A stretch of DNA of 64,000 nucleotides from Saccharomycopsis phalli (taxonomy: Eukaryota > Ascomycota > Saccharomycetes > Ascoideales > Saccharomycopsidaceae), in the NCBI GenBank assembly GCA_020342235.1, contig CP073213.1:1776501-1840500 (forward strand), given 5' to 3'. Numbering within the stretch: the first letter of the stretch is position 1; each line of letters begins with the position of its first letter. Of this stretch, positions 19,940-29,110 are shown in pieces. The translations under genes were made by a program, and so were the position numbers. Under the pieces are notes generated by a model. The model was not told the origin of the DNA. It saw only the letters and a list, made by a program, of their open reading frames with translations, and did no database searches.

Positions 19940-21340
19940 ATGTCTTCAATAGTATCTTCTAAGCACGGGAACGATATAGAAAAGGCCGGAGAGACTCTGT
20001 CTAAAGTGAAGGAACTTAACATTCCAGATGGTGGATATGGATGGGTCAATGTCTTGTGTTTCTTCATCACGGCGTTCACAGGATGGGGAGCGAATGCCGG
20101 GTTCAGCATTTACTTGGCAAACTACTTGAGCCATAATACCTTTGATGCCACTGAACTTGACTATGCTGCTGTGGGCGGTTTGGCGTTTGGCTCCGGACTT
20201 TTCTTTGCGCCGTGCGTGGTGTTCTTCATGGGGAAAATAGGATTGAAGTGGATTATGTTGATTGGGGTCCTAGCGCAGTTCTTGGCACTTATGTCGGCAA
20301 GCTATTGCAAGAAGATCTGGCAGCTCTATTTGAGTCAGGGCGTGCTCATGGGGTTTTCCTTGGTGTTGTTGGGAATTCTGGTACCCACTGTTATCCCCCA
20401 ATGGTTCAGCAAGAAACGGGGCTTGGCCATGGGGATTGGCACGACAGGGGTTGGTATAGGAGGAATTGTATTTAACTTGGGAATGCAAGGAATTGTGGAG
20501 ATCAGATCGGTACAATGGGCTATGAGAGCCCAGGCGATCATCTGTATTGGGTTGAATATGATTGCGGTGATTCTTGTCCGAGAGAGAAAGCAAAAGAACG
20601 AGAAACTCGTGGAATTCAAAGCGTTCGATGGGCAACTTGCTCGCCATGCTTCGTTTATTTTACTAACAGGGTACCACTTTTTTGCAATCTTGGGTTATGT
20701 CATTGTCCAGTACTGCATTGGAGATGCGTCCGTCTCCTTGGGCTACACGGTCTACCAAGGATCTATCACTGCGGCACTTCTCAATGTGGGGGTGGTTATC
20801 GGACGACCGATTTTTGGTTGCTTGGGGGATATAATCGGGCCGATTACCACTGGAGTTGCCGCGTATTTCCTAAGTGGTTTATTTGTGCTTGCCATGTGGT
20901 TACCTGCCAAAAACTTAGCCACAATGTACGCGTTCGCCATAATTATCGGGGCAATGATGGGATACTTGTGGTCAGGATTGGGGGGTATTATACCCAGAGT
21001 CGTGGGTCTAAAGAAGTTTGGTGTTGCATTCGGCATGCTTTGGCCACCGATTGCAGTAAGCGGCATCGTATCTCCGATTATAGGGTTGAAGCTAAAATCA
21101 GCATTACGAAATGATGTGCTAGTTGATACGAGCCGTTATCATAATCCGGCCATATTTGCCGGAGTGATGTTCTTGTCTGCTGCGATATGCCTAGCACTTT
21201 TGCGAGGCTTGGTTGTTGCCAGAGATGTCGAGGCTGGTGATGAGGAGGACCCTGATCTTGGGAACAACGTGTATAAGCAGGTTTCGTTCCTGTCCATTTT
21301 GAAACATATGGGGAATTTCTCCGCCGGCAAGGTTGCATAA
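19940..21340 (+). CDS. MFS transporter, monocarboxylate porter (MCH/MCT) family
   Basis: A 466-residue integral membrane protein with about 12 hydrophobic segments. The N-terminal motif DGGYGWVNV is the hallmark of the monocarboxylate porter family, of which yeast Mch proteins are members. PQWFSKKRGLAMGI between segments 4 and 5 is also typical. The yeast members transport varied substrates (Mch5 takes riboflavin) and do not clearly carry monocarboxylates, so the substrate cannot be named. The ATG at 19940 is the first in frame. Two 60-base lines checked in the gene are 52-57% G+C, against about 28% in a line of the NMD5-like gene; well-expressed genes here such as ICL1 are equally GC-rich. 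It converges on a second MFS gene. Confidence 0.88.
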   Translation: MSSIVSSKHGNDIEKAGETLSKVKELNIPDGGYGWVNVLCFFITAFTGWGANAGFSIYLANYLSHNTFDATELDYAAVGGLAFGSGLFFAPCVVFFMGKIGLKWIMLIGVLAQFLALMSASYCKKIWQLYLSQGVLMGFSLVLLGILVPTVIPQWFSKKRGLAMGIGTTGVGIGGIVFNLGMQGIVEIRSVQWAMRAQAIICIGLNMIAVILVRERKQKNEKLVEFKAFDGQLARHASFILLTGYHFFAILGYVIVQYCIGDASVSLGYTVYQGSITAALLNVGVVIGRPIFGCLGDIIGPITTGVAAYFLSGLFVLAMWLPAKNLATMYAFAIIIGAMMGYLWSGLGGIIPRVVGLKKFGVAFGMLWPPIAVSGIVSPIIGLKLKSALRNDVLVDTSRYHNPAIFAGVMFLSAAICLALLRGLVVARDVEAGDEEDPDLGNNVYKQVSFLSILKHMGNFSAGKVA

Positions 21341-21645
21341 GAGAGGCTAGCGGCACCAATTTGGAAGTGTAACTGACCATCATGCAAACGCAGTCGAACT
21401 GGTTTAGCTACATAATGCTGATTTACACGGTGCTATAATATAATGATCCGATAACTTAATCTTTGTAGTTTCTCCCTTACATGTCATTATGTAATTCATC
21501 TTTCGTCGTAACTCGTAGTATACACCTAAAAAAAAATAGAAAGTATGTAAAAAAATTTAAAGGCTAAGCTGAGCAAAATCTAGGAAAATAATATAAATCA
21601 AAAGAGCTGAGACAGGGTATATATAAAAAAGTCTGTTAGCGTCCC
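21341..21645. other. Gap between two convergent transporter genes
   Basis: This 305-bp stretch holds both 3' untranslated regions, with A-rich runs near 21528-21556. Nothing else was recognised. Confidence 0.5.
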
Positions 21646-23145
21646 TTAATATAAGTAATCAAACGAAGGACTCTTGTCCCCCAATATGATTTGCTTTCTG
21701 GCAGAATGCTGAGAAAATTCAGTCTTGTAAGCCGTAGTTCTCTTCTTCTTATTCCAATATCTCAATAAGAAGAAATATACGACAGTAAAGATCATTCCAC
21801 CAACCAAGAAGAAAAATCCCACAGTGAAACCCTTGGTATATCTGGTGTTGTTATTCACAAAACAGAAGATGGATATCAAGCCTCCGAGAGAAGCAAGCGA
21901 CACATTTATCGTAATACCCAAATTCTTTCTGGTGTGCCCTCCCAAATTCGACGAAGTCCAACAAAGAAGCGTAGGCGTAGCAGAAAAGGCACCACAGGCC
22001 ACAAGAAAACACCCAGTGTACTTGATCTTGTCAGGTAAAGACACAGTCGCTCGGGCATAACACAAGGCACCCCCGGCACAAGCTATTAGAATATTAAGAA
22101 TAAGCACTGGGAACCGCATATTTATTTTGTCACAGATCCATCCCGAGATATTTACCCAGAGAAATCCAATGAGCCAAGGATAAATAGACCTAGCATCAGC
22201 CTCGGCAATGGTACCACCTGTAATCTGCTGCATAAAGACAGGTTCAAAGAAGGCGTAAGTGTATGTTGCGTAACAGATACCCAAAGAGGCAATCGCTGGT
22301 ATCAAGACCATAGGGTCCAAAACCATGCTGATAAATTCTGGGACACTAACTTCCAATTCATAGCCGGAGCGGCCCTGGAAGAGCTCCAATTTTTTGACCA
22401 AGAAAGAAGTCTCATCATCGGTGATGAAACGAGCGTTTTCAGGAAAATCAGGTATCGTGAGGAAAAGCGGAATAGCAGTAGCCAAGGCAACTGCACTGTC
22501 AATGATTAATACCCATCTCCATGTTTCAAGGCCATGCTTTCCGTTTAAGTTTTTGTCTGCACCATATGCAACAGCCATACCTATGGCACCTGCAAGACAC
22601 GACATGGAATAAATTGCGCTGAATCTTTTCTGCGCTTCATTAGGAGCATAATAATGGGCCAATATATAAAATAGCGCGGTCTCAGTACCGGCTTGGGTTA
22701 AGCCGTGGAGGAATTGGCATGCCACAAGACTTGGGAGGTTCTTGACAAAGGCAGTTGACAAGGTCAATGCTCCATATAGGATGATTGTGACTGTAATCCA
22801 GAAGTGAGGACGAACCTTTTTCAAGATAATATTCAGAAAGAACTGGAAAACAACGTAGGGAGCAAAAAATGCCGCGTATGCGCTAAAGAATTGGAGTTGG
22901 GTCAACTTCAAACTTGGGAAGATTCCCTCGATTTGGAGGACACCCAAGTTTGAACGACAGATATACCCAACCAAATAAACAAGCATGAATGGAGGTAACA
23001 CATTCAAATCAATCTTTCTCATGAGGTGTTTATGGTCCACATTGTATACTTCGGCAAGCTCAGAAACCTTCAACTTCTTTGAGCGGTCTGACATATACAC
23101 TTCATCTTGGGCGTCGAAATAGTTATCCCTCTTATCACCATTCAT
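21646..23145 (-). CDS. MFS permease, anion:cation symporter (Dal5-like) family
   Basis: A 499-residue protein with about 12 hydrophobic segments, a long hydrophilic N-terminus and a short cytosolic C-terminus. The start of the membrane domain, RKIDLNVLPPFMLVYLVGY followed by RSNLGVLQIEGI, follows the Dal5/Tna1-type pattern, whose members import organic anions such as allantoate, nicotinate, pantothenate or biotin precursors. The substrate cannot be told from sequence. The open frame begins at a TTG (23178); the first ATG is 23145 (MNGDKRDNYFDAQDE). GATAA motifs upstream fit nitrogen control but are too common to prove it. Confidence 0.85.
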   Translation of the reverse strand: MNGDKRDNYFDAQDEVYMSDRSKKLKVSELAEVYNVDHKHLMRKIDLNVLPPFMLVYLVGYICRSNLGVLQIEGIFPSLKLTQLQFFSAYAAFFAPYVVFQFFLNIILKKVRPHFWITVTIILYGALTLSTAFVKNLPSLVACQFLHGLTQAGTETALFYILAHYYAPNEAQKRFSAIYSMSCLAGAIGMAVAYGADKNLNGKHGLETWRWVLIIDSAVALATAIPLFLTIPDFPENARFITDDETSFLVKKLELFQGRSGYELEVSVPEFISMVLDPMVLIPAIASLGICYATYTYAFFEPVFMQQITGGTIAEADARSIYPWLIGFLWVNISGWICDKINMRFPVLILNILIACAGGALCYARATVSLPDKIKYTGCFLVACGAFSATPTLLCWTSSNLGGHTRKNLGITINVSLASLGGLISIFCFVNNNTRYTKGFTVGFFFLVGGMIFTVVYFFLLRYWNKKKRTTAYKTEFSQHSARKQIILGDKSPSFDYLY

Positions 23146-23997
23146 GATTATTATTTTTTTTCCCACAGTCTCACTCAAGATCTCGGGCCTACATTCCTTA
23201 TATCGGTAATTTTATTGTAAAACTAAGCCCAATGGTCTAATCAAAGGCTGCGTTAGTCTGCATGTTGGTGATAATTACACTGAAGGCCCAAGAAACGTGA
23301 TACCGATTAGCAAGTCAATACTGTCTCCGAGATCGATGCCCAATGCATTAAGAATATAACACGGTCCTTTCATTCCTCACATTGTCATCTCTACCTGATA
23401 TTTGCCTTTTAACCTTGACAAGACTGTGCCATTTGCTTAAACTTTGAGTGCACTGCTTGCCCCCGGGCAACTCTTGGCTTTCTGGTGCAACAGAAAAGTC
23501 CCAGAAATTCTATGCATCTTTATGTAGGCTTGAAAACTGTTTTGCTTCGAGAGGACAAGCAACCAATACAAAAATTGGATAGTTAAGCAGCCTCGCATCC
23601 TGGCATTATTGTGGAATTCTCAAACGCCAAGACAGGGCACCGCGCCCAGTACCTCTTCAAATCAACACACTTTTGACTCCGTATAATCACTCATAGCCAC
23701 CGTATCACTTAGGATAAAATACGATCTACAATGGACCTAGTTGCATTTGGCACTTAACGAGCGCCGAGTAGCTTGTCTTTATCGATGCACGATACGATCC
23801 TATTTCACGGCTAGCCTGAAAAGGCAAAAACAATCTATACAGTGCGCTGATCTATAACAAGCGTAAATTCCAATTGGGAGACCACGCACAACGGCTCTCG
23901 GAACTAGTCCAAAAAACCGTAATACATGTATAACATAAGCCCCGTGCGTGAGAGCCACACATTATTTTGGTACTGCATAAACCAACCCGTGGATGGT
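23146..23997 (-). promoter_or_regulatory. Promoter region of the Dal5-like permease
   Basis: This 852-bp region lies upstream of the permease and downstream of the MDM31 stop. GATAA cores occur at 23270-23274 and 23713-23717, and TTATC at 23779-23783, possible GATA-factor sites. No gene or structural RNA was recognised. Confidence 0.4.
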
Positions 23998-25416
23998 TCA
24001 CCCAATGCTCCCAAGTCCGAATAGAAATACCTGAAACACCAACTGTAAGGCCCAGAAACCTATCTTCCTGAGCCGAATGTTAGTCTGATCTTCATCGATT
24101 ACATAATCCTCAAATTCTCGGTAGACCTGGTCGCTAATAGCGTCCATGAGAAAGCTATCATAAAGCGTCCAGCTGCCGTTAAAGTCTTTCATCAGCTTCA
24201 CCACATGACACCGTATTGCCACAAACGTCTGCCTGGAGTTGATGTATCCGATTATGGGCCTCATCAATGCATACTTTAGGTACGAAATATCCAGCATCGG
24301 TATATTCGCCTTGACGTTATTAAGCTTTATTTTGAGTCTCAACTGCATCTCGTCGCCTGCCTGATAATACGCATTGTACTCTTTTTCATAAGGACTCTGC
24401 GGCTTCCGGTTTATAATATCCTTAAAGACCCGCTGGAAAAATTCTTCAACATTATAATTGCTCGATTTGGGAATCTGTATATCTCCAAGCATGTCAACGT
24501 TCCCGTTCACTATCCACCCTAATGGTCCCTGAACCCCGGTATTCAAATGGTCAACATTCAACCCGTCAATCCTGCATCTGGTAATCTCGTTTCCATTTTC
24601 GCGCAATTTATGTATTGTAAATAAGCTGCCATCATAACTGCCATTTATATTGTCTGCATTTAAAAAATCAATAAGTAGCCAGTTCTGCCGTAGCTTACTT
24701 AGATTGCAATTGTAGATACTGACATTAAACGGCCGAAAATCCTCAGGTTGTAATAGCTTTACCTTCAAGTCATCTATTCTCATACTTTCAATATTAAAGT
24801 CATTCACTCCTGGCACGTTCAAGTAGTTTCTCGGGTCATCATCCTTCGCCCAATGAACATGTGTTCTATCAATGACCCCGCGAATTCCCTTGAACTCAGC
24901 ATCCTTAAGAATTCCCTTGCCATTTAGCCACTTGAAAATCGAAATGGTAAGATTGATTTCATTTAACGTCAAGTCATATTGCGTATAGTTCCCATCATCG
25001 TCCGAAAAAATAACACTCTCACTGGCCTCCACCGCTTCTTGCTGATTTCCCTTTACAAATTTCTTCTGCATCTCGGGCCTTCGAGATATAAAACATTTCT
25101 TGAAACTTAATTTGTTCCAACCTGGTAAGATACTTGCCTCTTCAAATACCACAGTGAATCTGGAATTTTTCGTAATATAATTTCCCAACAACCTGGCAAC
25201 AGTCTCCTTAATTTGTTGTTGGAACGTGTATGACACAACTGCCCACGACCCAATGACAGCTGCCCCTAGAAACACATATGTCCTGAACTTGGGTCTCTTG
25301 CTTGGAGGAATAGTGGCATACGGCCTATGCCAATGAAAATGGGCACCAGGCCTGAATATATTGGTTCTAATACCCTGCCTAAAAGGTATTATAAGTTGCT
25401 TGTTTGGTAGGATCAT
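23998..25416 (-). CDS. MDM31: Mitochondrial inner-membrane protein Mdm31/Mdm32 family
   Basis: A 472-residue inner-membrane protein of the family needed for normal mitochondrial shape, nucleoid stability and cardiolipin homeostasis. The N-terminus is basic and Arg/His-rich, like a presequence (IPFRQGIRTNIFRPG). A transmembrane segment follows at about 48-66 (YVFLGAAVIGSWAVVSYTF). The family core contains NSRFTVVFEEASILPGW, the TLNEINLTISIFKWLNGKG region and GPLGWIVNGNVD. A second hydrophobic segment lies at the extreme C-terminus. It is shorter than the S. cerevisiae members (about 580-620). Start ATG at 25416; it shares a 126-bp divergent promoter with the karyopherin gene. Confidence 0.9.
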   Translation of the reverse strand: MILPNKQLIIPFRQGIRTNIFRPGAHFHWHRPYATIPPSKRPKFRTYVFLGAAVIGSWAVVSYTFQQQIKETVARLLGNYITKNSRFTVVFEEASILPGWNKLSFKKCFISRRPEMQKKFVKGNQQEAVEASESVIFSDDDGNYTQYDLTLNEINLTISIFKWLNGKGILKDAEFKGIRGVIDRTHVHWAKDDDPRNYLNVPGVNDFNIESMRIDDLKVKLLQPEDFRPFNVSIYNCNLSKLRQNWLLIDFLNADNINGSYDGSLFTIHKLRENGNEITRCRIDGLNVDHLNTGVQGPLGWIVNGNVDMLGDIQIPKSSNYNVEEFFQRVFKDIINRKPQSPYEKEYNAYYQAGDEMQLRLKIKLNNVKANIPMLDISYLKYALMRPIIGYINSRQTFVAIRCHVVKLMKDFNGSWTLYDSFLMDAISDQVYREFEDYVIDEDQTNIRLRKIGFWALQLVFQVFLFGLGSIG

Positions 25417-25480
25417 CTAGATACATTTACTGCTTAACAATAATATACACCCTACCTACATCAATCAGCTGCACTGGTAC

Positions 25481-25507
25481 AAAAAAAAAAAAAAAATTTT
25501 TTTTTTT
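25481..25507. promoter_or_regulatory. Poly(dA:dT) tract in divergent promoter
   Basis: Sixteen A followed by eleven T lie midway in the 126-bp gap between the divergent MDM31 and NMD5-like genes. Such tracts exclude nucleosomes in yeast promoters, and this one can serve both genes. The A-to-T switch makes it self-complementary. Confidence 0.75.
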
Positions 25508-25542
25508 GACCCTCTACTCACAAAAATACCCCAGTAAATGCC

Positions 25543-28500
25543 ATGGACCTTCACATTCTCCATGACATCTTTAGTGGAACTTATAATGGTGATCCGGTTA
25601 TCCGGAACCAGGCTGAATCCAAATTAAAACTGGCCATGGAGTCAGATCAATTTATTCCTTCATGCTTGGATTTAATCCTGACCAATGAGGTGGACAGTTT
25701 TGTGAAGCTTGCGGCCCTGATTTCTGTGAAGAATATCGTTTCCGTAAGTTGGACAAAATTGAATTTTAAAGATATTATAAAGCAGAAGCTTATTGAAATA
25801 ATAGTCAGTGCAATTGGTGCCCCTTCTACTGATAATATTCAACTATGCAAGAACCAACTATTGCCGATTTTAGCTAATATCATTGCCATTGACAGTAGAG
25901 AGGAAGACAGCATGTTGAAGCTTGCTTCAGAATTGATTCAAACTACAGAGTTCAATAAAATATACACTGGAATCTTTTGCTTGATGGAGATCTTAAGAGT
26001 GTTCAGATGGAGCTCCAACAAGACCAGAAGCAAAAAACTTGATCCGATAATTGAAAGTTTGTTTCCTCAATTGATAACTATTGGAAGTCCTTCCATTGAA
26101 TGTGAAGTTACTGATAGTTTGCAATCGGATTTGAACGGTGATTTAATCAAGTATATCGTTAAATGCTTCAAATTTGTTACTTACCACGACTTGCCAGTGG
26201 TATTGCAAAATAAAGAAACATGCTTTAATTGGGTTAACTTACAGTTGCAATTGATCAATAAGCCTGTTCACTTTGAAAATTCCAAAAACTCGTGGATGAA
26301 AACCAAAAAGTGGTGTTTCTCAAACTTGTCAAACTTGTTCAGTAAGTACGGTACACCAATAAGCAATAGCTTGGGAAGTAAAGACAAGCAATACTTGGAG
26401 TTCAAGAAATTTTTCTTGAATGAGTTTGTCCCAGAGATATTGACTTTGTATTTTAAAATTATCACTGATTGGCGTGCTGGTGAGTTCCATTTATCCAATG
26501 CGTGTCTTTTCCATTTGATAAGCTTCTTGGATAACAGTATTAAAATTAAAGTGTTGTACAATCAATACTTTTTAAATAATTTGCAAGAACTCTTGGCAAA
26601 TTTCATCACTCCTATATTATTATCAAAAAGTGTCAAGGTCATTGAGGAGGACCCACTTGAATATATTCACCAGAACATGGATATATATGACATAGATGGT
26701 GCTGAGATGGGAATTCATGATTTGGCTGCATTGGGAATTGTTACTACTTTAGCGGAATTACGGCAAACAACTTCCTTACCAGTCATCATTAAATTCTGTG
26801 AGGATAATTTAGAAAAATTGGACGAGTCAAATTTTGAAGGTGCCAGATCTAAGGAGGCGATCTTAAGAATCATTGGCTCTGCCAGTCATATTTTAGTCAA
26901 TGTCAAAAGTCCATACTACGATAATTTGCAAAACCTCCTTAAAGCTATTTTAATTCCTAGCTTGTTCAATAAGTACTCATTTTTAAGATTGAGGAGCTTG
27001 GAGGTATTGCTGAAATTCTCTTCTATCAATCTCAGCGATAACTTGTTATTCAAGGTCTACCAAGGTGTCTTGATAAATTTGAATATCTCAAACGATAAAA
27101 TCTCTACCAGGGACGTCGATTTTAGAAATTTAGATGGTCTGTCTGCTAGTGAGGATGACGAATCTTTATTACCAGTGCAAGCACAAGCTGCCTTGACATT
27201 GCAGTCATTTTTGACTTTTGAAACTTTTAAGGAATTGATTTCCAACGATATAATTCCTATTATGCAAAAGTTGTTGACTTTATCTAAGAAGATTGATTTA
27301 GATGTTATCTCAGGAGTTATGCAGGAAATTGTTGAACTATATTCCAGTCAACTTCAGCCTTTTGGAGTCGAACTAATGAAGAATTTGTGTGAACAAATTT
27401 TAACTATTTTTAAAGAGGAAGAAGAGGAAAGCAAGGAATTGGCTATTCCAATAGATAAGCAAATGATTGTTAATGGAATATTGAACACCATGATAACTAT
27501 TTTATTATCTTTTGAAAACTCAAATGAGCTGATCTTACAGTTGGAAGAGTCTTTTTTGGTCATTGTTCAAATTGTTTTGAATAATAATTTGGATGACTTT
27601 TTCACTGAGATTTTTGAGTTGGTTGAGAATTCTACATTCATTTCCAGAAGTATTTCGGCTAATATGTGGAGTGTCTTTAACAACAACTTGATGTCTGCAT
27701 TTAAGTCTCCAGCTATATTGGGATACACTAGTGAGTTGACCCCTGCTTTGAACAATTATCTTTGTTACGGCTCTCACGAATTAATTAATAACACAACTTA
27801 CTCTTCTAATATGTTTGAAATTTTGAGACTAATTAAAGATGAAGACTTAGCCTCATTTAACGAGTTAGCCACAAATTTCAATCTCTCTTTGAAAAACGAC
27901 CAATATTCAAGATTCTTGATAGAATTATCAATTAGTACAACGTTAGATGAATTGAGGGAGACAACTGGTACTCAGAATATGCTTGAAGCATTGAAAGAGC
28001 ATTTGACGAGACCAAAGAATAAAGTTAACTTTTTGAATTTAATTATCAGTGGGTTGATTTACGATGCTTCTAATACTCTCAGTATCTTGGCAAAAGATAA
28101 AGAATTGTTTGAGATTATCTTTCAAACCTGGTTTAAAATGTTAGCAAATAAGAAAGAAATGGGCCGAGTGTATGATTTGAAAGTATCTACTTTAGGCCTA
28201 CTCAGTTTGCTAACTAATTTGTCAATTGATGAATTTACAAACTATAATTTAAGTTTAGTTTTCGACCAAATTACTGGCGGTTTGGTCCGCTGTTTGGAGT
28301 TCTTACCTACAGCGATTACCAATTTAGAGAAAAATAGATCTAACTTTGACCAATATGACATCGACTATGATAAGGAGGATCAGAAGTTATTTGAAAGCCA
28401 ATTTCATGCCTTCGACGAGGACGACCATGATGATCAAGATTGGCTTAAGGAAGAAGAGCAAATTCTTCGGAAGCAGGCAGATGCTAGTTTAGACACGGCC

Positions 28501-28791
28501 GCTCCAGGTGGAGAATTTTTGAGTTTTTTGAAACTGGAAACTCAAAGATTAGAAACACAGTTGGAAAGTCAAGGTAATAAATTATTCTTGGATGAAGATG
28601 ACGATGATCTTTTATTTGAGGATGAAGATTTATTTGAAGATCCTTTGAGCAATAATCCATTGGATAACATTAATATTTTTGGTATTGTTAAGGATTCTTT
28701 GGCTCATTTACAAAAAAATGAGAGCCCAAAATACCAAGCATTAATCCAACATTTAAGTCCACAACAATTACAAATTTTGGAGTCTATTTAG
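25543..28791 (+). CDS. NMD5: Importin-beta-like karyopherin, importin-7/8 (Nmd5/Sxm1) family
   Basis: Nuclear import receptor of 1,082 residues built of HEAT repeats, expected to carry cargo through the pore and release it on RanGTP binding. The N-terminus (IRNQAESKLKLAMESDQFIP, then KLAALISVKNIV) is a typical importin-beta N-terminal region. EEDPLEYIHQNMDIYD corresponds to the conserved DPxEYI region of importins 7 and 8. An acidic block (DEDDDDLLFEDEDLFED) precedes a C-terminal helix ending LSPQQLQILESI, as in Nmd5. Nmd5 and Sxm1 are related and I cannot fully separate them; Nmd5 fits the length better. In-frame CTG codons sit at positions where Ser is expected. ATG at 25543. Confidence 0.85.
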   Translation: MDLHILHDIFSGTYNGDPVIRNQAESKLKLAMESDQFIPSCLDLILTNEVDSFVKLAALISVKNIVSVSWTKLNFKDIIKQKLIEIIVSAIGAPSTDNIQLCKNQLLPILANIIAIDSREEDSMLKLASELIQTTEFNKIYTGIFCLMEILRVFRWSSNKTRSKKLDPIIESLFPQLITIGSPSIECEVTDSLQSDLNGDLIKYIVKCFKFVTYHDLPVVLQNKETCFNWVNLQLQLINKPVHFENSKNSWMKTKKWCFSNLSNLFSKYGTPISNSLGSKDKQYLEFKKFFLNEFVPEILTLYFKIITDWRAGEFHLSNACLFHLISFLDNSIKIKVLYNQYFLNNLQELLANFITPILLSKSVKVIEEDPLEYIHQNMDIYDIDGAEMGIHDLAALGIVTTLAELRQTTSLPVIIKFCEDNLEKLDESNFEGARSKEAILRIIGSASHILVNVKSPYYDNLQNLLKAILIPSLFNKYSFLRLRSLEVLLKFSSINLSDNLLFKVYQGVLINLNISNDKISTRDVDFRNLDGLSASEDDESLLPVQAQAALTLQSFLTFETFKELISNDIIPIMQKLLTLSKKIDLDVISGVMQEIVELYSSQLQPFGVELMKNLCEQILTIFKEEEEESKELAIPIDKQMIVNGILNTMITILLSFENSNELILQLEESFLVIVQIVLNNNLDDFFTEIFELVENSTFISRSISANMWSVFNNNLMSAFKSPAILGYTSELTPALNNYLCYGSHELINNTTYSSNMFEILRLIKDEDLASFNELATNFNLSLKNDQYSRFLIELSISTTLDELRETTGTQNMLEALKEHLTRPKNKVNFLNLIISGLIYDASNTLSILAKDKELFEIIFQTWFKMLANKKEMGRVYDLKVSTLGLLSLLTNLSIDEFTNYNLSLVFDQITGGLVRCLEFLPTAITNLEKNRSNFDQYDIDYDKEDQKLFESQFHAFDEDDHDDQDWLKEEEQILRKQADASLDTAAPGGEFLSFLKLETQRLETQLESQGNKLFLDEDDDDLLFEDEDLFEDPLSNNPLDNINIFGIVKDSLAHLQKNESPKYQALIQHLSPQQLQILESI

Positions 28792-29110
28792 TTAGTTAAT
28801 ATCATATAATATAATAATTCATAGATTGTGTAAGGCTTTAATATTAAGAAACTGGGACAAGCAATCACGTGGTGTAACATGTTTGGTCGAAAATACTGAG
28901 ACGTCTTTTAGCTATTGGAAAGTTTTCAAAATTGTTTAAAGATCAATTCAATATTAAATTGCAAATGAGGCGATAAATATATAATTTTTATTGGAATTTC
29001 GGCTTTTCCTTAGTTCGTTAATCTCATGGGGTATTAAAAAATTCATGCATGCCGGAGATGGAAAAAATTTTTTTTTTTTGTCAGACTTCCTGTAAAACTA
29101 ATGAACTAAG
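28792..29110 (+). promoter_or_regulatory. UTP9 upstream region
   Basis: This 319-bp gap contains CACGTG at 28866-28871, a poly(A)/poly(T) stretch near 29064-29080 and, immediately before the UTP9 start, a two-codon upstream frame ATG AAC TAA at 29101-29109. Confidence 0.5.

Noticed and set aside
19940-21340. Horizontal transfer of the MCH-type transporter because of higher G+C
   Set aside because: ICL1 in the same window, surely native, is equally GC-rich in sampled lines. Expression-linked codon choice explains it as well.
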